64,000 bases of DNA from Ciona intestinalis (Eukaryota > Chordata > Ascidiacea > Phlebobranchia > Cionidae). Shown here piece by piece: positions 32,098 to 44,701 of this stretch. Every line of letters starts with the position of its first letter. The first letter of the stretch is position 1. The stretch covers positions 1,003,391 to 1,067,390 of the forward strand of contig NC_020171.2 of NCBI RefSeq assembly GCF_000224145.3, read 5' to 3'. The notes under the pieces are model-generated. The model was not told the DNA's origin. It did not search any database and was given only the letters and a program-made list of their open reading frames with translations. Position numbers and translations under genes: made by a program.

Positions 32098-32361
32098 ATA
32101 TAAAACACCGAGCAGACGAAATGATATCGTAACTAGCATATGTTAAAAACGTGGCTGCTTTGGTGTGAAAACTTGTATTATGTATGCCAATGTAATTTTA
32201 AATTAATCGGAAATATGCTTTATCATAATACCTTTGTTACGTCATAAGTGGCATTTTTATTTACGTATTAGAATGACTGACCTAAATTCTGCTTTCTCAA
32301 AATAAAATCAAAAAATAAATCAGAAGTTTTTTCTTCAAACTTTCGAAATTGAACTTTTCTG

Positions 32362-32402
32362 GGACGTCACAATCGCCGAAACAATGCTGGCTCGTGACGT
32401 CA
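32362..32402 (+). promoter_or_regulatory. Two CRE-like palindromes around a start codon
   Basis: A GACGTCAC half-palindrome (32363-32370) lies just before the start ATG (32384), and a full TGACGTCA (32395-32402) lies just inside the coding exon. These match bZIP/CREB sites. Function is inferred only from sequence. Confidence 0.3.
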
Positions 32403-35400
32403 TAAAGGAGAATAAAGATACAAAAGAGAAGAGAGAAGCGATGAAAAAAATGAAAGAGCTAAGAAATGCTTTAGGCGTCTCTGGTACGACGTAGTTAAAA
32501 CATATTTTAGTTGGTTTGGTAATAGAAAAGCAAATTCAGACGTTTATATTATATATGGGTGTCTCCTTTCTAAAAGGGCAAAGGATTTAGGCCAAATGTG
32601 GGCATGTGGCCAATTACCGCAACACTCAGACTGCCAATTCTCGCGGGCACGAGTTGTGTGAAACAGAACACATGCCACGAGAGGATTAAACAAGTTACAT
32701 TCATTAATTCGTTTACATTAAATTGACGTTAGATACACTGTTGTAGATTCATACGAAGAGTCGTTCCAGCGCCACCTCGCGGAGGAGTTAAATGTACCAC
32801 GAGAGGTGGTTGGAAAAATGCTTGAAATGGAAGAGTTTAAGGCGCTTAGAAAGCGGGCAGAGATACTAAACCAACTCGAAGATTGCAAAACACGGATTGT
32901 TAATGCTTTAGAGATGGCTGACGTCTCGGTAACAAACACATCATATAGTAGGGTGGAAGGAGATGAGACACTTTTTCGTTCTATTTTCTCGTCCTATTTG
33001 GTAGTAAGCAAAGAACATTGAAAGAATTTTAAAACCGTATCCTCACGACTTCCATAGGCCGTTGGTAATTGTTTAAAACACGGTCAGGATATTTGGATAT
33101 TATACTAAAGGTGGCCAATCTCCCCCTACTCTACTATATATAGCTTTACCATTGTAAGGCTTGCATACAACCTACGGGTTCGAGGCTCGACAATTGTGGG
33201 CGTATGTCTCCCTGGGGCAAGACACTTAACCGCAATTGCTTCAACCCAGTAGTCATTGATAGGTTGTCCAAATTGTCAGCAATACGTTACAAAGCAAACC
33301 CAAATAATTACCTACCGAGACACGATAACTCATAAGCGGCAATCGATGTATTTAACGGAACACTCTTTTTATAACGACTGCCGCTGTCGTACTTGAGGGT
33401 AAATAACATGCGTTACCCCGCCACGGAAGGATAAATAAGTCTCATTTATTCGGAAGACCCGTGTTATAAATACTGTTGTTGTTCGATAACTAGGCTTTAT
33501 TCGTATGTTTAATAATTAAGCACTTTATATTAAAGGCGGACGACATACCATGGGGTAAGAACGACGATATGCCTTTACCACCCGACGGTGGAGCTCCTGT
33601 AGTTTTTGTAGACCCAACAGAAGATAAGGACCAAGCTAAGCTAATCCGACAAGCGGAACAGTCGGTTATCTTGTGCGCGATAAACCAATATATTGCTGGG
33701 TGCAATTCACAGTAAGAAATACCATCGGTATTTATATGTGTTAAAATACAGTTACACAGAATGTATATCAAGGTACGTCATTTTTTATTTTACATAGGTG
33801 AGTTGCTGTAGTGTGACACGCCATGGGGCAGTGATCCTTTAACATAATTTCAAATTAAGCAATTGCCTCCTCTTTGGTAAACAGAACCCAATTACACCAG
33901 GTAATGGGCCGTCCGTTGCCCAAATCTCATGTTCTACGGCGTGCCTCGATGTAGCACCTCACTCATGTAGGCTAGAATAGAACAGACAAAGACTCCACAG
34001 TGTACACCTAACTACATTATTCAGACACTATGAATATGTCTTTAATCCCATTTCTTCAGCATTTTAATTTAATATTTGACATCCACAGAGCAGAAGATAT
34101 GAATGAGTTGATAGAATGGATGTCCAACTTTGTATTTGAGATATCCTGGGATGATATTGGCATGCAACCTCTTGAAGATAGAGAGAGTGATGAGGCAGAC
34201 TCTTACAGGTGGATTATTTGGTTTCAAAACAACTATTCCTATACAACAAAAAAACTTCCAAGTCTGCTTAAACAATTGAACCTTATTATTCAAGTTTTGT
34301 TAATTTGAATCAACACCTTTGAGTTTACAAAGCCGCCGCATAGTAGTTAGTAAATTTGACTCTAGCCTAGAGGTTACGAGTTTGAGGCTCGACACTGCTA
34401 CCATTGTAAGTGTTTGTGTCTTTGGGAAAAACACTTAGCTGCAAATGCTACAACCTAGTTGTTACTTATCACTGTTACCAGTTTACTGAACACAGCATTA
34501 AAATTTCCAACCCTAAAAAACAATCACCCACCAAGTTACATACTTTGCAACTCATAAGCGGGTCTAAATGTATCAAACACAACATTCATATTCTAGAAAC
34601 TGTTGTTGCCCTGACACCAAGGATAGTTAAGTTACATTTATAAAAAAAGTTCTAAATTTCCAACCTTTTTATACAGAGGAGTTGTCCTTGCTTTACAACG
34701 GGCCTGGAAATGCGTGAGAAAACTTGAACAGTTCATTCATCTCATGGTATCTGATGATAAATTCGACGTTTTGTCGGGAAAATTTCCGCCACACGTTGTA
34801 GCATCAAGACAGAAGAGAAATCTGCCAACTAAAAAATTATGGAGCAGGTTAATTCTAAAACATACATTGTTTTGTAACTTCTGTAAATACTGTTTCTAAC
34901 AATGTTTTATTACCTTGCAGTCACAAACTAAGGATAAAATTGGAGCAGTACCAAAATCTCAGAACAAAGTTATCGGAGACAAAAAAATCACAAAATAACG
35001 AAAAAGAAAATTTCAACAGAAGTGTAACTGTTCTGCTGCCAGGTAAGCATTGAATTAAACAAGTATTTATAATATGAATGTTTTTTTTAATTAAAAAAAA
35101 AGAAGAAAATGAATAAATCTTGGCCTAAACTCTAGGAAACAAGGTGGACGCACTGTGGGACCTTATCCACAATGTCACTTTGTTGTACATAAAAGAGTGT
35201 ACAGTATTAAAAGTAACTAGTTATTGCTAAAGCTAAGATAACTTCTAAGATCTGCTAATTCACTTTAACACAGGTGATGAGCCTACAAAGGATCCTTACA
35301 AAGAATCAGAGGCAGCCATTTTAAATGAAGTTGCTTTTTCATGGAAAGAAGCAACAGCTGATGTGATGTATTATATCAAGGAAGCATCCATACACAGGTT

Positions 35401-38400
35401 TACAAAGGTACACTAATGTATTTATCTTGGCCAAAGAGAACTTTAATGTTTTTATGTCTTACAAAGTATAAAGGTTATTTGTTATCGAGTAGCTTTATAG
35501 TTAATTATTTATTTTGATTTTTTTCTTCTCTCTTTTATGGTTGATTTTTATTTTTTTTATATGTGTAGTTGATAATTCAGACAATCCATACGGGGACCAC
35601 AGGACTTGGGCAATTGCTTTTCAGTGTCTTGGCCAAAGACAAATAATATTAGGCTACTATTTCCAGCCATCTTGCCGTAAACGACTTGAAAGAGCTATGG
35701 TGATGATGGAATTTCTACAAGCAGCTACAGAAAGCAAACTAATAGTAGCAGCGAACACTAAAACCCAATTAAAAGAGACCCAGTATACAGTAACAAGGTA
35801 GAGTTTGTATGGTCCGCATTGGGAAAGTCTTTAGAAAGGATAATGTGATAGCCTACTAACTGTAGTACCAACATATTTAAAACCAACCATATTTAAAAGT
35901 ACCACCTGGCCGAAAAATTAATTAGTATACCTTTTTATACAGGGGGATTTCGGTGATCTTATGATTAAAACCCTAGTTTTAGGCCAAAACCAGTTTTACC
36001 CTGTTGTTAAGTGTCCATACAAACAACAGAGCAATGCCTTGTACTTTAATTTGTTTAGGGGTACTTAAAAAGTACTGACTTACATGCTCTGATTGGATTT
36101 TTGTTTATAAAATTTAAATTACTGGAATTGTGCATCTAAAAAGGTTAAGAAATAGATTACAAACCTAAAAACACTGATTAGTATAAATGCACCATGTAAT
36201 AATCTGTTTAAGATACACAAGAAGTACTAAAATGCTCACAAATTTGTTTTGACTGTTATAACTTATAGGTAAGTTGTTATAATTAGTTAATTACTGACCT
36301 ATATACTTTACTACCACAAATACTGCTTTAAAAGTTTCTCCCAAGCATAGGCTGCAGGATGAGGCTGCTCAGATGCAGAAGGAGATGGCAGAATCACAGA
36401 AGATTATTCAAGCCGCAAGAAGGAAGATAACAAGGTTAAAACGACAGGTAAGAAGGGAATATGTTTACAAGACAAAAAACTTTTTTACTTAACTCCACTG
36501 TTAATACAAATATATATGAAAAATTGCACACGTCTCTTTAACTTTTTATCCTTTTCTAATTGGTCATTTTTGGGAAGAAACTTTTTATTAGGGGTATGAC
36601 ATTTATATAAATACATGGAAAAAAAAACAAAAAGTTAACATGTTTCGTTACAATAGCTCGAAGCAGTAAACAAAGAAAATGAAAAACTTCACAAGAAAAT
36701 TGCAAATTTTCACGATCAAGTTGCAGCTTTGGAAAAACGAATTGAAGAATTACAAGAATTGCCCAACCAATCTGAATTTGATGGTACAGTGTGTTGAGAC
36801 ACATTTTTTATATTGAATTTAGTTTTTTTCTGCTCTTTTTTTAAACAATAATATATTCGTATGCTATTTAACAAATAGAAATAACTTGTTCCAGAGTGTA
36901 AAGAAAGGTTAGAAGAGTTAGAAGAGGAGTTTGCTGAGCTAGAAGAAGAAACAGAACAACTGAAAACAGATTTAGATAGCAGGAACATAGAGTGTGAAAG
37001 CTTCCGCAAAAAGTTAGTAATTCCTTTGCTCTGTTAGAACATATTGTCATTAATTGAAGGTCAAGGTATGATTTTATACCTAAATTATGTCCATTTCTTA
37101 ATATTATAGAGGCATGGACTAATATAACAGGAATATTTAATGCACTTCACATTAAAATAGTTAACTGTCTTGCCCATGGTCTTGAACTATGAACCATGAA
37201 CCCTCTTTCCAGGAAAGCTCTTCATCTGTGCTACTGTTATGATGCTTGTTTTAAAGAGACGTTTTATTGAATTTTAGATTATCAGAGGAAAAAGAAATAA
37301 GCTCTAATCTTGCTGAAGAGGTGCAAGCTATGGAAGATGAGAATGATAAAGCAAACACGAGAATCAAGGAGCTTGAGGAAAAACTGTCGAGTCAGGAAAG
37401 CAACATTATGTCACTACGACTCATGGTTTATTATAAGGATGAGGTCAGCATAAATATATTTAAAAATCTTTTTATGATTCTGTAAAACAGCAATGATGAC
37501 ATTATATATTGTAGTCTACCAGTTTCACACCTTAAATGGGGTTTCGGTTAGGTGTCTATAGAAACAAGCAGAGTCAAACTAAATTGCATTTGCCACATTA
37601 ATCAATGAGGTTCACAAGGTTTGACAGCCATAGGTGTAACTGCATTTTAACAACACCACCCGAGAATATGCATATAAAACACATGTAACACCCATACATA
37701 TAATAAAACATAAAACACAAAGTCATTTTCATTTTTTCACAAGGTTATTCGAAGATTAAAGCAAGCAGCAATTGAGCTGAAATCAAGTGAAAGAAGAACA
37801 CCCAAGCGTCCTCCACCCAGTCCAGAAGAAGGAGCAAAGAGGACACCGGAACCGAGGAGAGAAGAATCAAAAACTGTCTCCAATAAAGAGCTCTCGGAAA
37901 CGAAAAAAGAGAAACCGCCAGAGAGGGTAAAAAGATATTTGGTATTTTTTGAGTATTTTTTTTTTGTCGGTAATTGTTTCACTAGGCCTATATCATAGAT
38001 GTAACTTAGGGGGTGATATCTTATCAGGATTTTTAAACCAGGAGTGACAACATATATGTACTAGCACCGCAGTTTTGAATGTGAATTTACTATTCAGTGT
38101 CAAAACGAAAAAACATATCCAATTTATATTTGTCACATTAATCAATAAAGTTTCCTAAGTTGTCACTGCAAGACTGTCACTGCATATTTCGTAAAAATAT
38201 ATAAAACCTTAATATAATAACCTTTTTAGGAGGCAAAATCTGAACCAAAGCTTGGAGAAACTAAGAGTGAAACAGTTGTTATTCAAGTGACCACTGATAA
38301 GCCTCAAGAAGGTGGTGAAGATGTTAAAAAAGAGCCATCGGTAACTGAAGAACCTGTACCAAAAATGGAGACATTTCATCCAGCGAGTAGATTATATCAA

Positions 38401-41400
38401 GGTGGTGACTAGGCTTGAATATATGCCATTTATTTATCCTCTCCTGGCAACAGCGGTTGTTATAAAATGTTGTGTTTTATGTGCCGCTTAAAGGACTTCT
38501 GTTCTGTATGGGTGAGATTCTAGCCAGAAGACCTGGAGTCCTGGATTTACGAAGATATAAAAAATATAAAAATTATGTTATTATTCAGGTAAAAAATCCC
38601 CCCCTCCGAAACCGGAGACAAAAGTCTTCCTTAAACCGGATGAGAGAATGGAGTTTATGGAAGAAAGGATGAGGACTCAACAAGAAATCGCAGAAGCTCA
38701 TGACAAGTTAGAAAAGATGAGAAAAGAATTTCAGACTAAACTAAAAACAGCAGTTGATCAGGAAAAACATAAATCTGTAAGATGTCATGCTTTTAATAAT
38801 TTTTTGGCCAAATTAATATCAAACCAAACCAGCTTACCAATGATTTTTGAAGCGCAAATCTCAGGACCCATGCCTTGCCACAGAACATCCTTACGTAGAA
38901 AAACAAAACCCTAAATTTGTTGTCAAAATTTGCTATTTCAGAAACACCCAATTTATGTACTCACAGTCACAAAATAAAAACTAAGTACCCTGTAGGTGTT
39001 GGACAAAATGAAAAATGAAGAAGAATTGCAAAACCTTTGTTTCTCTGTGAGAGATGAAACCATGAAAGTTCAAAAAGAAATGAAAAATTTTAACGACAAT
39101 ATTTCTAAACAATTAGAAATGATGATTGGATTTAAGGGTAAGACATAAATAAATGTAGCTTATTTATCATTGCCATTGCCCTAATAGCAATCGTTAACAT
39201 ACAGTTGCTTTGTTTCACCTACTTAATGCCTGTTTATGAGCTACCACAATATAATAAACGTGGGTGATTATTTTGTGGAGGATTCAGGTGTTGTATTTTT
39301 ACAATACTCATCACATTTCTTTGACAAAAGGATCAGTGTTGCATGATTAAATTAACCATCACCAGATGATGTTGACATTAAACTAAAACAGTACATTTAA
39401 CTTTCAATTAAATTTCAGGTAAATTGTTCGATGAATCTCCTAATCCTAATTCAATGAAGCGTAGAAGAACTACAGGTGGTTTGTTAAGTGTTCAGAACAC
39501 TGATACATTGGGAGGGGTTGGGGTCAAGCATCAGACCTCGGCTACGGGTGGTGGGTGCTTTAATCAAGGGTTTATGGACCCAGGAATGGGGGGTATGATG
39601 GGGATGATGGGCGGGGGCATGGAAGGTGGAATGGGGGGTGGAATGATGGGCTTTGAGGGTGACATGATGGGTATGATGAACCCCAACATGATGGGTTCTA
39701 ATATGATGGACCCGAATTCAATGGAAAATTCCGAAGATCAAGAAGAGGAAGAAATTGGGAAAGGGAATGTGAATTATTGGAACAATTTAAAGTCAGCCCT
39801 CGGAGTTAAAGCTCCAAAGAAGGAAGAGGAAGAGCCTCCTGTTCCAAAGAGGAATCCGTTGGTGGCGAGAGTCCTTGCTGAGAAGCAGAGGAGGCTAAGC
39901 ATAGCTACAAATCCAAGGAGCACTCCAGATGCAAGCACTGGGATAAGAGGGGATTACTCTTCCTCTTCTTCATCTACAGATGAGAGTGAAGGATTTAGGG
40001 ATTACTTAGAGATGGTTGATCCAGAGCTTGCAGAAATAATGAGAGCGATGAGACCATCAGCTGGGAAGAACTCAAATAAGGAAGTTAAAAAAGAGGATGA
40101 TGTTATTAAACAGAGTGGGAGTGATGGTGTAATAATAAGCTTAAATGTGCCAGAGATTGGGGTTGGGAAAACTTCTTCTAGTGAAGAAAAAAGTGAGGTA
40201 CAAGTTATAGAATCTGTTGCAGTAGAGGGAAAAGATAAAATTGATCAAAGAAGTATTCAAGAGAAGTTTGTGGAGCCAAAAGCCGAAATTCTTCAGAAAG
40301 TTTTAATTGTAACAAATGATGATGGTGAAGATGAAGATAAAAAGATGGAGAATCAAAGTCCTGTTCCTAATCTTCTAACAGTAGTTGATCGGAGGATGGC
40401 AAGGCTTAGAGATCGAAGACGTTCTTCTGTCGTTCCATTCAGAGACGTGATGCAGATCGCTCGACGACAGAGCATAAGACCACCTCCTCCACCTAAAGCT
40501 GTTAAGTTTAAAGGATTTTATTCTGAGTTTGGAGGACCTTTTAAATCAAAGACAGAACTTGAGAAGAGACGAGATGCAATTTCAAGGGAAGCAGCAGTCA
40601 GGAGGAGAAAAGAGCAGCTAGAGGAGCAGGAAGAAGAGAGAAGAAGAGCAAGGAGAAAGGCAATTGCTGCGACAACAGGAATAGATGATGACCCGGTGAA
40701 ACAAGCGGAAGTTTTTGTGAGAAATATATCTCTTAAGGTAAAAGGGATTCTTGTAAGACCAATTGTTCCAAGGGGAATGTTAACATCATTTCAATTAGCA
40801 TTGATGTTATGAAAGTAAAGAGTTATCTTTTTTAGTGGGCCAGTGGTTTGATTGTATATATAAGTGGCTTGCGACTTTTCTGACCTACATCAGTAAACAT
40901 TGCCACCAATCAGCTAAAATTTGTTTCACAAAATTGTCCTTCTAGTTATCATTGCCTCCCTGAAATTTATTGAAGTTAAAAATCTATGAAACTTCCTGAA
41001 TCAATTCTGTTTCTTAGGTCAACTCCTTTTTTGCTGGGATGAATGAAAATTTAGTTGAAGCCATTGAGAAAGAGAAAAGTAGAATGAACATGAAAGTGAA
41101 AAATGCTGAGAATGAGCTGTCCAAAGTTCGAATGAATGCCCAAGCACAAATCGCAAAAGCAAAAGAAGAAAGAGACAAAAAATCAAGTGAACTAATCAAG
41201 ACAAAGAAAATATTAATGAACATACTAGGAGGCAATGTAAGTGTCAGGTTATAACATGTGTTCTTTCTTGTAAGTGGGTTTTAACTTTTCATTTTGATTT
41301 AAGATGATTATTTGGTGAACTTCCTTTATATTATAACAAACGTTGTGAACAGGGGCAACTGTCCGAGACAATACATGTACATTGTCAGACTAAAGACTAT

Positions 41401-44400
41401 AATATGGGTTTCTCCTTATAAACCAGGGCCAGACACACATGGTGTATTCACGATATAAGTCCAAAACTCCAAACTGATATAAGCTACACATATTTCAAAC
41501 CAGGCTATCACCCCTTCTACCACTGAGAGCAGTTCAACAATGATCACACCGTACCAAATCATCAGTCGATTAAAACAAGCAGAAAAAGATTTAGACACTG
41601 CTCAAGATAAACTTAACAAAGCTGCAAAGAAGCATGAAAATAGTGCAGAGGAATATAGGTGGTTTATTGAAATTACTGCTTAAAAACCCTATAACACTTC
41701 AATTTAAAACAGACAAAAGTCATATATTTTGGACAATCAAATAAAAAAGAGTGAGTCAGCAAAAGTGAGGGCTGAGCAAAAAATGAGACAGCAAAAAGCG
41801 GAGGCAGATTTTTTGAAGGTTCAACTACACGAGTTAAAAGTAGGGGAAACGCAGAAATTACTTCTAAGCCTCAAAGATCACAAACTAAACATTGATGCAA
41901 TCAGAAATTGTATGGACTTGGAAGAAAATGTCAAAAATGTAATGTTTTAATATCAAACTATATTTCTACATATATAATCACTATGAATAATGGGCTAACT
42001 CAGTTGGCCAAGCAAATACATTTGAGTAAAATAAATAACAAATGGAAACTTTTTTAAACATTCGAAACTTTATAAGACTGAAATGTCATGCAGACTGTGG
42101 TGGGATTACTACATCGCTCAATGCTGTTCCCTGGAGTACGATTGCATCAGTTAGTGCACAGGTATAGACAACACGCACAGATGCAGGCCTGCATGGAAAG
42201 AGTAAAAGTACAACTGGAGCAAAGGTTTGAAGCAAGAAAACGAAGACAGGGAAAAGTCTGGAATGTAAGTTTTTTGGTCCTTTTTGTGGACATGTGATGA
42301 CTAAAAAGATGGTTTAAAGTGTATGATACAAAAGTTGCAGAACACCTATGTTTTAACGACTGTCTTTGCCCGGACATACAATGATAAATAAGTCACATTC
42401 ATTTAGTTTTAAAAGTTAAAATTAAATTTAGAAAGAAAAGCAGAAATGCACAAATGGTAGAGACTGTACCAGAGTATTAAATATACAACCTGCTTGCTTC
42501 GTTTTTGAAACTTATTATAAATTTAGAAAGAAAAACAGAGAGAGTACAAGATGCTTAAGCAACTTCTTTCAAGATTGGAAGCCAGACAAAGTCATTTACG
42601 TCAATCATGGATAAAGAAGAGAAAGGAGAGCAGAGGAAGCAGGCAGAAAATATTAATGATGATAACCCTCCTTTTCCATAAGATAAAGAATGAAAAGAAA
42701 GATATTAACTTAATACAACCAATTATATTCAAAGGTGGACATCTTACATTTAGCGTTTTTCAAAATATATTATAAATAGGCTTTGTCTCTTTCTTTAATT
42801 TTTTGGAAGAATAAATGTAAACTTATTGTTGAGCTATACATGTCCTAACCCTGCAAACTCCTATATACTGTGATTTCAGTTGCTCTGATCTGCGATAATC
42901 TGTGAGATAAATGGAACGTACCCATAAAAATGATCTAAAGCACTAATCTAAAACATAATCAAATGTAACTCCAGGAGATCTAGGTTTTTAGACACACTTT
43001 TGGCCCATTGCCCAATTTTAACTAATATCAATATCTTTCAAACATTTTAGTCTGTGGAAAAGAAAGACAACACAACAACTCACCGGTGGCTGGCTTCACT
43101 CAGCCTTGTAAAGACATGAGGCTTGTATTTCCATACAGCAGTTACGAAGGGTCAGCTCGTGCTGCACCTAATACTCCAGTTTCAATGACAACAGAAGGAC
43201 CTCAGCCACAGATGGAGCAACCCGAGAACAGAGAGGACTTTGATATTATTGGAGGAAAAGTGCCAGAGGATAAGTCTAGAGAAAAGAAGAATGAACCGCA
43301 ATGGTTTCCAGATAGTAGCATATTCTGCCCGTTTTCTAACCGTTCTGGCACAATAGTTCCTGTTAACTCACATATGGACATAAAACAAGCAGCTCAAAGT
43401 CGCTATAGTAATGGTGTGACGTTACCGCGCTTGACACCGGCGACAAGGGCGAGTATTCGCCGGAATAAAAGGCCGACATCCCCGCTAGAAATGCCACGAA
43501 TCGTTGAGCTCGAAGTTCAAGGCGGCCTGCGTCGGGCTAAGAGCACAATAGTGGAAAAGCTAATGACGCAGCCGCAACGGCAGTTTGATATCACACAGTC
43601 ATACACAAGCCAGATACAACTACGCGAATTTGATACTGAAAACTCAGGTAATATAAAATTCCCAACAAAACTAAAACGCATGTTTTTAACCTTTTTTTCA
43701 TATAAATAGTTACAAAAGTACTTACCTATGTCCATAGTACCAAAATGCGCAAATCTTTATTAAATCGCACATATTATCTTGCTTGCAGGTGCAATAACAG
43801 TTCATCTAGAAAACCATTCTTGATCCAAATTTTACAAAAATTCCCCGCGCAAACCCTACTATTTCTATGTAACCGGGGGTTAAAAATATCCATAAACTGT
43901 TGCTGCAACCTCGCTATACCTGACACTTTAATTATTACTTTACAGATCATTGCCTACCACCAATTGCTCCAGATATAACAAGACCATCTTCTATACCGAG
44001 TCCGCAGAGAAGAACAAGTAGATCTGGAACGAAACAAGCTCCAAGGAAAAAGACACCGCCCGATCAGGAAGCTTCAGTTCTGGCCAAGAAAAAGTCCAAA
44101 AGGTATGAAGACCTCCTATTTTACATTGGTTAATACGGTATCTAATATAAGACGGGCCAAATTAGGCCTAAATTGGGTTAATCGCCCAAATATGGCGTAA
44201 ATCCAAGGACCTTACTCTATACTACAGTAACAAAGATCAAATTAATTAACAGCGAAGATAGGGGTATTACCAGCAAAACGACAGTCGTTATAAATAGAGT
44301 CGAATCTAATATAACAAGTCTTAACACTTTCAGATTTGACACGAAACCAACAAGTCGAGAAAGCGACAATTCAATGTCACCGTCCAGCGATCGTTCGTCT

Positions 44401-44433
44401 TCTGGCCGATCTACCGTTTTACCGCCAATATAA
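32384..44433 (+). CDS. Large coiled-coil protein of unknown family (25 coding exons)
   Basis: Exons: 32384-32490, 32733-32928, 33536-33711, 34089-34208, 34677-34847, 34921-35042, 35274-35397, 35603-35797, 36351-36447, 36657-36783, 36895-37012, 37278-37443, 37744-37926, 38230-38401, 38589-38776, 38996-39137, 39419-40737, 41018-41236, 41504-41658, 41713-41938, 42094-42264, 42527-42734, 43051-43647, 43946-44102, 44334-44433. All phases close to 1851 aa with a stop. No signal peptide or membrane segment. An alpha-helical N-terminal part (contains FEISWDDIGMQPLED) is followed by heptad coiled coil (about 404-573 and 692-801), a charged disordered part with a Met/Gly block (about 853-903), more coiled coil (about 1241-1500, with LLHRSMLFPGVRLHQLVHRY), and a basic Ser/Pro-rich tail ending STVLPPI. 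Least certain: the first junction, the 35397/35603 junction and exon 42527-42734. I do not recognise the family; a ciliary or sperm role would be a guess. Confidence 0.8.
32946..33136. mobile_element. MITE-like element, copy 8, in intron 2 of the coiled-coil gene
   Basis: Starts tagtagggtggaaggagatg, ends tctccccctactctacta. It begins only 17 bp after the exon end at 32928, and a SINE fragment follows directly. Confidence 0.8.
33148..33465 (+). mobile_element. SINE copy, intron 2 of the coiled-coil gene
   Basis: Plus orientation with 'cgggttcgaggctcgac' (B box), 'gtgggcgtatgtctccc', 'ggggcaagacacttaacc', 'aggttgtccaaattgtcagc', 'ataactcataagcggca' and the end block 'aaggataaataagtctcatt'. 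The A-box part of the head is missing. Confidence 0.75.
34340..34640 (+). mobile_element. SINE copy, intron of the coiled-coil gene
   Basis: Head 'tagtagttagtaaatttg', B box 'tacgagtttgaggctcgac', 'gctaccattgtaagtgtt', 'gcaactcataagcgggtc', then 'gttgttgccctgacaccaag' and a decayed tail. Confidence 0.7.
37495..37715. repeat. Dispersed repeat, 'attaatcaatgaggttcac' family
   Basis: Shares 'aggtgtctatagaaacaagc', 'gccacattaatcaatgag' and 'taacaacaccacccgaga' with segments near 37980-38200, 48420-48650, 52960-53140, 61545-61620 and 62640-62720. Non-coding, intronic or intergenic. Confidence 0.6.
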
Positions 44434-44701
44434 TTCTCTAAAATCAGATTAAAAATTATAAACAAGCTGTGTTAATAATACATTGAAATCTTATATCATT
44501 TATTTTGTATGTAACAACAGTAAAAGCGTAAAAAGTAAAAACTGGAAATGATAAATTCAAACTGTACTCTGTAGCCTAAGCAAGATTGATGCTTTTTAAC
44601 GAGCATTTTAGGAGTCTGCGCAAAAAGTTATCATTAAAATAAAATGCAAAAACGGTAGGAAGACACAACAACGGTAAAATCAATAACATTATCACTAGCT
44701 T

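Larger units (their letters stand above)
27704..32383. other. Head-to-head intergenic region between LONRF and the coiled-coil gene
   Basis: 4.7 kb between divergent genes, so it should contain both promoters. Contents: an imperfect direct repeat of about 111 bp (27784-27960), a repeated palindrome near 28432-28485, and five MITE-like copies between 29.1 and 32.1 kb. The open frames here are short and unsupported. Confidence 0.55.

Noticed and set aside
44434..44701. Overlap or fusion of the coiled-coil and RING-H2 genes
   Set aside because: They are on opposite strands with both stops intact and 268 bp between them; this is simple tail-to-tail packing.
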